Below, one piece after another: positions 42,864-50,893 of a stretch of 64,000 nucleotides of DNA. This DNA comes from Nitrososphaera sp. (GTDB taxonomy: Archaea > Thermoproteota > Nitrososphaeria > Nitrososphaerales > Nitrososphaeraceae), in contig JAJUFP010000008.1 in assembly GCA_029263715.1 (NCBI GenBank), positions 1 through 64,000 of the forward strand. The letters run 5' to 3'. The stretch's first letter is position 1. Each line of letters starts with the position of its first letter. Position numbers and translations under genes: made by a program. Below the pieces are notes generated by a model, which did not search any database, had not been told where the DNA came from, and saw nothing but the letters and a program-made list of their open reading frames with translations.

Positions 42864-43958
42864 ATGAATGCCGTGTCTAAAGATGTCAAGCAAGAAGACT
42901 TCAGCCAAGCAGTTCAGGCCCAGGTACACAAGATAATGCATGATTTCAATCTCAGAATTGAACCAAAAGAATGGAAACTTGAGATGGAACGGCAGAAACA
43001 GGAACTATCAGAAAAATGGAATCTGGTGTATCAGGAAATTCCTAGCAGCATAAGAGAAGAACTGCCTTCACATTACCTGGAGAAATTTCCAAGGCTGTTT
43101 AGCTTTGGTTATTCACTAGGTTACCAAATAAGCGAGATTCTTGGTGGCAGGAGCAGTGAAAATCACGAGGCTGGCGTCGCCTCTGCTCTTTTCAACCTGT
43201 ATGCTTCCCTATTTGATGAAATTTGCGACAATTACCCCCACCTGGTTTCCAGATTGACTGAAATAGTGAACGTTGAATCTCTTGCAAAAGTCATTGATGC
43301 CGGCGAAAAATTAGACACGTGTGTTCCTCTGACCGTTTCTGACCGAGACGACATTTTGCTCAAGACAGTTTGTCTGATTATGAATCAGTATTTTGCAAAG
43401 TGTCGAATTCAGAAATCGATAAACAGCAGAACGTATGAAGACTTCCAGAACCTGATTCTCGATATTTACAAGATGGAATTGCAGAGCCTGCGATGCACGT
43501 TTGCTTCGGGCACGAATTCTGCGGATATCTACCGGATACTTTTTACCAAGAGCGCCCTCCCCTCTTGGGCAATCTTTCTAACTTCTTTTATGTGCCTAAA
43601 ACGGGAACCCACGTGTAATTTAGTTGAATTAAAAAATGCCATAGTTGGCCTTGGAAAAGCGATATGGATTGTCGATGACCTGTCAGACATCTTTGAAGAC
43701 CTTGATAGAAACAGGTGGAGCTACGTCTGGCTAAAGCTTCACTTGGAGCATCGCGTTCCGCTGTTGCACAATGACGGCAAAGTGAGGAATAAAACAGAAC
43801 TGTGCGAAGATCTGCTGGCAACAAGTGTGGTAAGCGACTCGACTGCGGAGATGTGTAAAAGTCTTGTTGATTCCTTTGCGTTGCTACGTCGCCATGGATA
43901 CGATGTAGCAAAGTTTGAACGGAATATCATCGTCTGGATAAACAGCTGGATTGGCTAG
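42864..43958 (+). CDS. Class I isoprenoid-synthase-like protein
   Basis: A 364-aa all-helical protein. Two Asp-rich segments match the class I terpenoid synthase layout: LYASLFDEICDNYP (DExxD, about 110) and IVDDLSDIFEDLDRNRW (DDxxD, about 272), each able to bind Mg-diphosphate. It differs from ordinary polyprenyl synthases, and the first motif is atypical. It is coupled to the DFDDT protein, so the pair could ionise and cyclise a prenyl diphosphate. Product unknown. Confidence 0.65.
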   Translation: MNAVSKDVKQEDFSQAVQAQVHKIMHDFNLRIEPKEWKLEMERQKQELSEKWNLVYQEIPSSIREELPSHYLEKFPRLFSFGYSLGYQISEILGGRSSENHEAGVASALFNLYASLFDEICDNYPHLVSRLTEIVNVESLAKVIDAGEKLDTCVPLTVSDRDDILLKTVCLIMNQYFAKCRIQKSINSRTYEDFQNLILDIYKMELQSLRCTFASGTNSADIYRILFTKSALPSWAIFLTSFMCLKREPTCNLVELKNAIVGLGKAIWIVDDLSDIFEDLDRNRWSYVWLKLHLEHRVPLLHNDGKVRNKTELCEDLLATSVVSDSTAEMCKSLVDSFALLRRHGYDVAKFERNIIVWINSWIG

Positions 43959-44102
43959 TTACCATTAGTCTGTGTAACATTTGAAAACAATCCCACAAAC
44001 AAAGAAAATTTTAACTAATGAGACTTCAATACATAGATTCTATACAAGTTGCCTATTCGTTTATAGAAAGTGTTAAATTCTAGCCTTCTTATTTAGAGGA
44101 AG

Positions 44103-44342
44103 TTGCCTACCACTACACCCAACATAGAAGTATGCTGTCAGTATATTTGTCCTGTAAGCGGAACCGTCCATAAAGCAATGCAATCGTCCTCTACTGGTCA
44201 AATTCCAAATACCATTCCGGATCCTCAGGATTCAACACAATTCTGTGAGTTCGTCAGTTTTACAACTATGGAAAAATGCACTGGTACTGGCGGTGGAGGT
44301 AGTGGTGGCGGTAGCGGCGGTGGCCGCCGCGGCGGATGGTAG
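44103..44342 (+). CDS. 79-aa Cys-rich peptide with Gly-rich tail
   Basis: The product starts at TTG and reads MPTTTPNIEVCCQYICPVSG near the N-terminus, has two further Cys (TQFCEF, MEKCTG), and ends in a Gly/Ser run with RRGGW. TTAAATTC about 30 nt upstream is a suitable promoter. It is 145 nt after the class I-like gene on the same strand. The short size, five Cys and Gly tail recall a secreted or modified peptide, but no signal peptide or known leader is seen. Confidence 0.6.
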   Translation: MPTTTPNIEVCCQYICPVSGTVHKAMQSSSTGQIPNTIPDPQDSTQFCEFVSFTTMEKCTGTGGGGSGGGSGGGRRGGW

Positions 44343-44448
44343 AGCGCCAAAGAATCAGAGCGAAAGTAAGCGGGTTTCCTCCTAATGATGTTAAAGCGCG
44401 CACGCGACTGAGTAAGACTTTAATCCCTTCCTAATTAATCATGGGCCG

Positions 44449-44628
44449 TTGAAGGAATTCCGAGTCTTGTTGACCTGCACGGTATGCGGCGAGACGTTTG
44501 ACTCCGACTACAAGCTGATGAAGCACATGAGCAAGAATCATCCAATGGCAGAAAGGAAAGGCTGGGTGGGCGGAGAAGATGATCACAGCTGCAGCTGCGG
44601 CGGCCACATGCACCACGGCGAGCAGTGA
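44449..44628 (+). CDS. Small C2H2 zinc-finger protein (59 aa)
   Basis: The product contains TCTVCGETFDSDYKLMKHMS then KNH, a classical C2H2 finger (C-x2-C-x12-H-x4-H), followed by a second Cys/His cluster HSCSCGGHMHH. Starts are TTG 44449, 44467 or 44470; the first follows a TATA-like CTTTAATCC by about 30 nt. It is likely a nucleic-acid- or protein-binding factor, and it precedes the 200-aa gene by 7 nt. Confidence 0.65.
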   Translation: MKEFRVLLTCTVCGETFDSDYKLMKHMSKNHPMAERKGWVGGEDDHSCSCGGHMHHGEQ

Positions 44629-44635
44629 CGGCGAC

Positions 44636-45238
44636 TTGTGGGACAAGCCGGAGAAACTGTTCTTCATATACATCGCAAAAAGCGACGAATGGCAAAAGAG
44701 GCAGCAGGAGGACTGGGAATACGTCTCGTCCATGGTCCGCTTTTACCACTGGTGGGCCCGCCGGTTCTTCGATTACGAGATCTCGGTGGAGGCAGACATA
44801 CTCCCGGTGATACCCGGCAAGCTCTTTGACAGGATGTCCCTGGGTTACCTTCTCAGAGATCATGAGGAGCGCGGCAAGGACACGTACCACTTTTACCTGG
44901 CCAACTTCAAGCCCTTCTGGACCGACTGCCAGGCCGACGGTTATGCTGCAGACAATTTTGGCATGATCCACTGGAAGCGGCCAAAGGAGCAGGTCGGCGA
45001 GACGGCCAGAAACACCTTTTTTGCCGACGAGAACTGCCCCAAGGTATCGCACATGCTTGCCCACGAGATCCTGCGGCAGAACGGCAAAAAGAAGAAGGAG
45101 TACTTTGAAAAAGTTCACGAGCTGTGGCAGCAGCATAAAGAGAAGAAAAAGCCGTTTTTGTATTTTGATTCCCAGTTCAAGCGCACCAACGTCGCCGGCA
45201 CGTACCGTTTTGTTACCCTGGATGCCACCGAGCTTTAG
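44636..45238 (+). CDS. Conserved hypothetical protein (about 200 aa)
   Basis: A protein rich in aromatic and charged residues (MVRFYHWWARRFFDYEISVE, YHFYLANFKPFWTD, SHMLAHEILRQNGKKKKEYF). I recognise no family. TTG 44636 is chosen because the stretch from the ATG at 44579 is an out-of-frame read of the zinc-finger gene (a poly-Ala run). The middle NCPKVSHMLAHEILR could hold an HxxxH-like metal site. Confidence 0.65.
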   Translation: MWDKPEKLFFIYIAKSDEWQKRQQEDWEYVSSMVRFYHWWARRFFDYEISVEADILPVIPGKLFDRMSLGYLLRDHEERGKDTYHFYLANFKPFWTDCQADGYAADNFGMIHWKRPKEQVGETARNTFFADENCPKVSHMLAHEILRQNGKKKKEYFEKVHELWQQHKEKKKPFLYFDSQFKRTNVAGTYRFVTLDATEL

Positions 45239-45252
45239 AGCAAAGAATATCT

Positions 45253-45561
45253 GTGGCAAAAAGCCAAGCCGGATCGTTGCCTACTTCCGGAGGCTTGTTT
45301 TCAGAAGCAGGTGCATTTGTGGCCACTGCCGGCATCATCATGTTCTCGGCATTTGTGGTTATCCTGCTGATGTTTCCAGTCATAAAGGAATGCACCGCTG
45401 ACGACAGCTGCACATACACGTCCACGGCGCCGGAGCCGTACAACCTGGTGATAACCCAGTGGTTTTTGGCCGTATCGCTGCTCACCATCGCTGCTGGAGT
45501 GCTGCTCATACGCCTTGGCCGGTGGCTTGAGGCGAAGGCGGAAGCCAAAAAAGAAGAGTAG
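45253..45561 (+). CDS. Small two-TM membrane protein
   Basis: A 102-aa protein starting at GTG with helices near 22-44 (VATAGIIMFSAFVVILLMFP) and 69-88, separated by an outside loop with two Cys (KECTADDSCTY, perhaps a disulfide). A charged, Lys/Glu-rich tail ends it. It is 14 nt after the upstream gene. No family recognised. Confidence 0.7.
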   Translation: MAKSQAGSLPTSGGLFSEAGAFVATAGIIMFSAFVVILLMFPVIKECTADDSCTYTSTAPEPYNLVITQWFLAVSLLTIAAGVLLIRLGRWLEAKAEAKKEE

Positions 45562-45640
45562 GTCTAACTGCCCCAATAGTTGCAAGGTGTCGTGACAGAA
45601 AATATGTGGGGCGCGCAGCATCCATACGGCGGTCCGAGAG

Positions 45641-46573
45641 CTACTCTTTGAATTTCTTGATGAGTGTCTTTAGGTATCCGGTGAATTCTCTTACAAACCT
45701 GTAAAATTCCCTTTCATCAAGCTCGGCCAATAGCAGACCTTTTTCCGTTCCCCATTCGAAAATATTGTCTTGTTCAAGAAGCCTTCTCTTTGCATTCAAG
45801 TTAGTCCTGTATTTTGCGTAGAGCCGGAGTGCATGATCTGTCTTTTTGATAATACATTTTTCTACATCTTGCGGTTTGATGTCTATCTTCTTGGAAATGA
45901 AAAATATGTCGATGAAATCCCTGGCTTTTACACCCTCCCTTGTAAGCAGTGCCCTTACCTTCTCGCTCAGAACCTCGCTTGCGTCATACATTGCAAAAGG
46001 TATGGCATTGGAGTATTATCGGTATTCCGCTGGAAACAGGAAAGCGAGTTCCTCATGCCTGCCTTTAAGGAGGCTCCTCAGTTCTCCATTCCTTGGTTCT
46101 GCGCACATCTCTTCTACAAAATTTATCTGTACCTTGAAGAAAGTCTTCTTCCGCAAAACCTCAGAATAATACCATACCTTGAACGTGCAGGTCTTGCTGC
46201 TGCCGCCCAGCTCCACATAATTCTTGTTACCCTTTGCGCACTTGAAATCAAGCCCCCTCTTTGTGGCAATACTCTCGAAGGTCTTTCCTGCTTCGTCGAT
46301 AAGGGTGGATAGGTCAGAGCGGATTTTACCGGCCGTCTTCCCTTCAAACCGTGACTGGTCTTTCCATGTAAAGTCCATGTCTTCAGAGAACCTAAAGTAC
46401 CCTAGGTAGTGCTTTATCAGGCAAGTGCCGCCCTTGAAGAGCATGTTATTTGCAAAGGACCGGTCCATGGATAGGTCCGTCAGGACTTGGTGGAGCAGGA
46501 TGTCTTTCTCTACCATGTCCCTCCTCCTGATCCCTAGCTCTGAAGATAGCCTGTCCACAAAAGCCAGGCTCAT
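45641..46573 (-). pseudogene. abiEii: AbiEii nucleotidyltransferase toxin, split by an in-frame TAA
   Basis: From ATG 46573 the product has the nucleotidyltransferase core MLFKGGTCLIKHYLGYFRFS then EDMDFTW. TAA at 46016-46018 stops it at 185 aa; the same frame continues with NAIPFAMYDASEVLSEKVRA and LLTREGVKARDFIDIFFISK, the known C-terminal half, to 45641. One base change restores a protein of about 310 aa. The gene overlaps abiEi by ATGA. It may be dead, or made as two chains (46016-46573 and 45641-45991). Confidence 0.8.
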
Positions 46574-47199
46574 CTGATCATCATCTCTGCAATAGCTGCC
46601 ACTGTCTTTGGGTATTTCTTTGCATATTTGCGGAGCTTGTCTTTAGACAGGTTTGTAGTCCATGACGACAAGTCGGCAACAATCTTGTCCGCCGGGACGC
46701 CCTTCTGTCTGGCAAGGTAGACAAAGTCAAGGATGGTCTTCTCCGGGTCGGAATACCTGAGCATCCTTTCTTCCTCTATGCCAAAGCTTACCAGTGACGG
46801 CGAGAGCTTTACGAACCTGAACTTGTACCCTGCAATATCAAAAGGGTTTGCCCTGAATAACGAGTCGCTCACTACCTCTTCTATGGCAAAGTGCTCGTAA
46901 GTCATGTTGTTGAGCTTGAGCGCAGAGTGCAGGCCGAAGTACCAGTTCTTCACGCCCTTCAGCTCAAGGCCCTTTGCTACGAGCTCAAGGTGGTTGTACT
47001 TGCTCCTTCCCAGTTTTAGTTCCTCAAGTGACCTGACGTAGAATATCCCCCGGAAGATCCTGACGAGGTACCTTCTTGAAGCTAGGTAACGTATGACCAG
47101 AGTATAGTCCATCTTCATGGATCTGCAGTATTGTTTAAGCTCCTCAGACTTTACGAACTCTTTGTTTTCCATCCACAACCTCTCTACCAGTAAGCTCAT
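46570..47199 (-). CDS. abiEi: AbiEi antitoxin / transcriptional regulator
   Basis: A 209-aa type IV antitoxin. The N-terminal winged helix (about 10-60: VKSEELKQYCRSMKMDYTLV then RGIFYVRS) binds operator repeats, and the C-terminal region (VKNWYFGLHSALKLNNMTYE, then SDPEKTILDFVYLARQKG) matches AbiEi. In known systems it represses the operon and counters AbiEii. The operator-like repeats at 47210-47282 lie just upstream. The gene looks intact. Confidence 0.85.
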   Translation of the reverse strand: MSLLVERLWMENKEFVKSEELKQYCRSMKMDYTLVIRYLASRRYLVRIFRGIFYVRSLEELKLGRSKYNHLELVAKGLELKGVKNWYFGLHSALKLNNMTYEHFAIEEVVSDSLFRANPFDIAGYKFRFVKLSPSLVSFGIEEERMLRYSDPEKTILDFVYLARQKGVPADKIVADLSSWTTNLSKDKLRKYAKKYPKTVAAIAEMMIR

Positions 47200-47209
47200 C
47201 CTCGTCTTG

Positions 47210-47282
47210 TATCACAACCTCACACAAAGTGGGATATTCTGATATGTATCATAATATCACATAATGTGTGACTTTGTGATAT
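47210..47282. promoter_or_regulatory. AbiE operator/promoter with nested inverted repeats
   Basis: TATCACAA (47210-47217) pairs with TTGTGATA (47275-47282); CACAAAGT (47223-47230) pairs with ACTTTGTG (47271-47278); and CACATAATGTG (47259-47269) is itself palindromic. AbiEi proteins are known to bind inverted repeats in their own promoter, so these are likely its sites. The minus-strand ATATATCACAAAG could serve as TATA region. Confidence 0.75.
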
Positions 47283-47411
47283 ATATGGCTTTACGGACGA
47301 ATTCCCGATGGATTCCTTCAACTCAGGAATCACTTGTTATAGTCATGATTTCTACAAAGCCGAGCAGCGGCCCGCCTTTAAATACAGGAGCAGCCCCAGA
47401 CTAACACGGAA

Positions 47412-47816
47412 TTGAGCAGGATAACCTTTAGCAAGGCAGAAAGAGAGTTTCTGGCCGCAAACGAGGCCTGCAGGGTGGCCACATGCCACGACGGCATACC
47501 CCACGTTGTTCCCGTATCCTGTTACTTTGAAGACGGCATATTCTACTTTGCCACCGACCTTGAGACCAGAAAGCTGGAGAACATCAAAAAGAACAGCCGC
47601 GTGGCCTTGGCCATTGATGAGTACAGCTCGCTTGGAAACAAGGCCGTCTGCATCCAGGGCAGAGCCGAGATAATTGAAGGCGGCAGGGAATTTGCCCGGC
47701 TGTACAAGATCTTTGAGAAAAAGTTTGAATGGGTCAGGCAAGACCCTTGGAAGGAAGGCGAGGCCCCCTTCATCCGGGTTGTTCCCACCAACAAGGTCAG
47801 CTGGGGAATCAGATGA
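47412..47816 (+). CDS. Pyridoxamine 5'-phosphate oxidase-like (PPOX) protein
   Basis: A 134-aa split-barrel flavin or F420 protein. The family pattern is clear: ANEACRVATCHDGIPHVVPV, then YFATDLETRKLENIKKNSRV, then RVVPTNKVSWG. The cofactor may be FMN, F420 or heme. TTG 47412 lies about 30 nt after CTTTAAATAC. The stop overlaps the ATG of the MtrA-like gene (ATGA). Confidence 0.85.
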   Translation: MSRITFSKAEREFLAANEACRVATCHDGIPHVVPVSCYFEDGIFYFATDLETRKLENIKKNSRVALAIDEYSSLGNKAVCIQGRAEIIEGGREFARLYKIFEKKFEWVRQDPWKEGEAPFIRVVPTNKVSWGIR

Positions 47817-48289
47817 ATGTAAGAAAGAGACTGGATGATGTTGCCGGCGAGATATGCAAGGTGGTTCTGCCCATCAAGCAGGAGTACTACATCGGAAGTG
47901 GAAAGCGATTGTCCATATGCACGCTGTCAAGCATGGGACTTTTAGAAGAGATTTCAAGATCCAAGATAATGGAGAAAATTGCCGTTGCCGGAAGGCTTCT
48001 TTCTGAAAACAAGGGCATAGACGCCATAATCCAGTTTTCGCTAAACCACCCAGACCTGAAGCAGATTATTCTTTGCGGCAAGGAAGTAAAGGGCCACAGG
48101 GCCGGCCAGGCGCTTTTGGCCGTGCATGAAAACGGCATCGACGATTCGGGCCGGATTATCGGCGCGGCTGGCCCTTATCCCATACTCCAGTCGACAAGGG
48201 CGCAGGTAGACCGCTTTAGAAGGCAGGTTGCAATAACAAACATGATGGGCGTGACGGACCTTGACAAGATAATGCCGCTAGTATCCTGA
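47813..48289 (+). CDS. MtrA-like corrinoid protein
   Basis: A 158-aa homologue of MtrA, the corrinoid subunit of the methanogen methyltransferase. It shows ILCGKEVKGHRAGQALLAVH (with the His that ligates cobalt in MtrA), NGIDDSGRIIGAAGPYPIL and the C-terminal RFRRQVAITNMMGVTD. The MtrA membrane anchor is absent, and no other mtr gene is nearby. It is translated with the PPOX protein. A cobamide-carrier role is inferred. Confidence 0.8.
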   Translation: MNVRKRLDDVAGEICKVVLPIKQEYYIGSGKRLSICTLSSMGLLEEISRSKIMEKIAVAGRLLSENKGIDAIIQFSLNHPDLKQIILCGKEVKGHRAGQALLAVHENGIDDSGRIIGAAGPYPILQSTRAQVDRFRRQVAITNMMGVTDLDKIMPLVS

Positions 48290-48607
48290 CTTTTGACGAT
48301 CCTGGTTGACCTGGTTCTTTTTCTTGTATTCTGCCAGTATGTCTTGCGGCTCCATGCCCAGTTCTATGGACGCCTGCACCACGAAATGCCATATGTCTAT
48401 CAGCTCTTCTCTTGCGGCAGCCTCGTCAAAGGCAACGGGCTTTTTCCACCATTTCCAGGCAGTCAGCCTCTGAAGCTCGACGGCTTCATGGATTATCGCT
48501 GTTGATAGCGCCGAGATCCTATCCTCGGTGTTCTTGGGGTACCTCGACAGGTCCATCATATCTGCCAGCCACTTTTGCATTGAGAATATAGTTTCAAGGG
48601 AGTCCAT
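48278..48607 (-). CDS. dUTPase/MazG-type nucleotide pyrophosphohydrolase
   Basis: A 109-aa all-alpha NTP pyrophosphohydrolase. Motifs are HEAVELQRLTAWKWWK (metal-binding Glu pair), REELIDIWHFVVQ and EYKKKNQVNQDRQ, typical of the dimeric dUTPase subfamily, which splits dUTP to dUMP. ATG 48607 has a GAGGAAC site and a TATA-like CTTTTTACC about 27 nt upstream; GTG 48646 is less likely. Convergent overlap of 12 nt with the MtrA-like gene. Confidence 0.88.
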   Translation of the reverse strand: MDSLETIFSMQKWLADMMDLSRYPKNTEDRISALSTAIIHEAVELQRLTAWKWWKKPVAFDEAAAREELIDIWHFVVQASIELGMEPQDILAEYKKKNQVNQDRQKSGY

Positions 48608-48688
48608 CTTTGTTCCTCTCGTCGGCCCTCTGGTAAAAAGTTTCACAATTCGAAAGCTTTAATGGACTATTCGAAGAAATGAAAAGAC

Positions 48689-49657
48689 ATGGCCTCTGGC
48701 ACGCATTCCTCGCCAATTACAGATTCGGATCAACCTCTGGAAAACATCCTTTCATCTTGTCTGGACATGCTAAAGATCGAGGATGCAGATCTCCGCAGAA
48801 AGATGGCGGAATTCGCCCAGAGCGTTCCTGCAGCCACCGTGGGCACCCATGGCAAGTGGATAGTCTCCATAAAGGCCATTGCCGATGCCTTTGCGTCTGA
48901 GAACCGCATGTTCACCCAGTCGGAGCTGTGTGATTTTCTTACCGTGGCCGTCAAGGGCATAGACGCAAAAAAGGCAGGAACAAAGCCGGTCAATGATGCC
49001 ACTTTTTACATTTACATGGATATAATGCAGAACTACGAAGCAGCCAGCGAGAAACTAAAAGTCCATTACCCCAGAATAATAACTGACGTCATATCCATTC
49101 TGGACAAGGGCGTCGATACAAAAGGCGAGGCCGTGGGCGTTTACGGCATCGAAAGGTACTACCAGAAAAGAAAGACGACGGCCCTCTCCGAGGACCCGGC
49201 CGCAGGATACGCCGCCGTGCCCGCTTTTGAAGGCAAGCAGCCGCATGAACCAAAAACCCCTGTTTCTCTCAGCGACGAGCTGATGGAAAACCTCATCGGC
49301 CTGACCGGCCGGTCAAGAAAGGATCTCGAACGTTCTCTTGCCAGCCTTGCAGCGCCGGACGTAAAAAAGATCTCGGATCTATCATCCAACTACAAGAGGC
49401 TGCAAAAGTACCGCAAGACCACCACATCTGCAGAGCTAAAGAAGGAAGTTGAAAAAGACCTTGGACGCGAGCTTTCTGACAACCAGCTTCAGCATGCGGC
49501 CAATTCCATCAAGAAGACCAAGATCTACGTGGAAAACCTGCTGGACGGCAAGTTTGTCCCCCATGGAACGCACGGCATAAACCATGTAAAACATAACCTG
49601 GAATACGGCTTCCAGCTGATGGGCCTCATCGAGCCAAGAAAACGAAAGTCCGGCTGA
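48689..49657 (+). CDS. Conserved archaeal hypothetical protein
   Basis: A 322-aa protein of unknown function. The strongest feature is the C-terminus, KFVPHGTHGINHVKHNLEYG, with a dense His pattern (HGTHGINHVKHN) that could bind metal or phosphate. The N-terminal half is helical (RKMAEFAQSVPAATVGTHGK), and the centre is a charged linker. ATG 48689 is chosen; a TATA-like AGCTTTAATGG lies about 30 nt upstream. Confidence 0.75.
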   Translation: MASGTHSSPITDSDQPLENILSSCLDMLKIEDADLRRKMAEFAQSVPAATVGTHGKWIVSIKAIADAFASENRMFTQSELCDFLTVAVKGIDAKKAGTKPVNDATFYIYMDIMQNYEAASEKLKVHYPRIITDVISILDKGVDTKGEAVGVYGIERYYQKRKTTALSEDPAAGYAAVPAFEGKQPHEPKTPVSLSDELMENLIGLTGRSRKDLERSLASLAAPDVKKISDLSSNYKRLQKYRKTTTSAELKKEVEKDLGRELSDNQLQHAANSIKKTKIYVENLLDGKFVPHGTHGINHVKHNLEYGFQLMGLIEPRKRKSG

Positions 49658-49680
49658 CCCCGCCATCTTCTCGTCGTTCT

Positions 49681-50859
49681 TTAACTCCAGACTTTTTCCT
49701 TAAATGTCCATTTTTTGTTCAGCAAAAAGTTTCCTATGGATGCAACTGCCACCGCAACCACAAGCGCAACGGTCTTGTCCAGATGCTCGTTCTCGACAAG
49801 GAGATAAAGCACAGATATCTGGACCAGCGCTCCAAAGCCACTAAAGCCGGTAAACATCCCGTACTGCACCAGTGTTTTTTTGAGGGCAAAATCCCTGTCT
49901 TCAAAGGTCCACAGCTTGTTGAGGACAAAGTTTGAGGTTATGGAAAACATTATACCAATGATGGTTGCGTGGATGTACCAGAGACCGGTGAACGTCAGAG
50001 TAAAGAAAAGAGAGGCGAGATAGTTGACCAGCAGACCGCTGGCGCCCACCGTGTAAAACCGTCCGGCCTTGGACAGGAACCTAACAGACGTTCGCTTCTC
50101 GCTGGAATTGGCCCGGCCGTACCGGTAAAGCCGCCAGACAGCCTTGACATAGTCCAGCATCACTGCTCTGTCCAGCTTGCTTGAGCCGGACCTGCGGTTT
50201 GTAAAGGTGTACGGGATCTCCTTTACCCTGGCACCCCGGACTTTGACCAGCATTTCAAGCAGCATCTTGTAGCCTATGGGATCGAACTTGATCCCATCTA
50301 TTATGTGGCGGTAAAACGCGAAAAATCCCGACATGGGGTCTTTGACATGTCTGATGCCAAGACCATACTTGGCTATCTTTGTGGCCCCCTTGCTGATCAT
50401 CTTGCGCTTAAACGGCCAGCCGGTGATGGATCCTCCCTTGATGTACCGGGAGGCAACCACAATGTCGCAGGTGGAGTTCCGCAGCTCATGTATCATCCTT
50501 GGTATCGTCTGCGGAGGATGGGAAAGGTCGCTGTCCATCACCACCACTATCTCGCCGGATGCAGATTGGACGCCGGCCAGTATTGCAGAGCTGAGGCCCA
50601 GCTTTCCCTGCCGGCGCAGGACCTTTACATGGACTTTTTTGTTTCCTATTTTCTTGCCGTACTCACTGGCAATGTCTGCAGTCCCGTCAGGCGAATTATC
50701 GTCCACCACGACTATCTCGGCAGTCGTGCCGTATGGAAGCGCGTAAGCTATGGAATCGATCATACCAACGATGTTCTGAGACTCGTTATAGGTCGGCAGG
50801 ATCACGGATAGGGGAAACCTGCTTGGCCTGACAAGCCCCTGCTGCTTTGGAGCTTCCAC
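49681..50859 (-). CDS. GT2 glycosyltransferase fused to GtrA membrane domain
   Basis: A protein of about 392 aa. Residues 15-235 form a DPM1-like GT2 domain: LSVILPTYNESQNIVGMI, VVDDNSPDGTA, VVVMDSDLSHPPQTI, and PIGYKMLLEMLVK. The end is a four-helix GtrA domain (LSKAGRFYTVGASGLLVNYL onward). It probably loads mannose or glucose on a polyprenyl phosphate for surface glycans. GTG 50859 is about 27 nt after TTTTATAC; GTG 50877 is too close to it. Confidence 0.92.
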   Translation of the reverse strand: MEAPKQQGLVRPSRFPLSVILPTYNESQNIVGMIDSIAYALPYGTTAEIVVVDDNSPDGTADIASEYGKKIGNKKVHVKVLRRQGKLGLSSAILAGVQSASGEIVVVMDSDLSHPPQTIPRMIHELRNSTCDIVVASRYIKGGSITGWPFKRKMISKGATKIAKYGLGIRHVKDPMSGFFAFYRHIIDGIKFDPIGYKMLLEMLVKVRGARVKEIPYTFTNRRSGSSKLDRAVMLDYVKAVWRLYRYGRANSSEKRTSVRFLSKAGRFYTVGASGLLVNYLASLFFTLTFTGLWYIHATIIGIMFSITSNFVLNKLWTFEDRDFALKKTLVQYGMFTGFSGFGALVQISVLYLLVENEHLDKTVALVVAVAVASIGNFLLNKKWTFKEKVWS

Positions 50860-50893
50860 TGCCCTGTTTGTAAACACCCGTTGTATAAAACGA

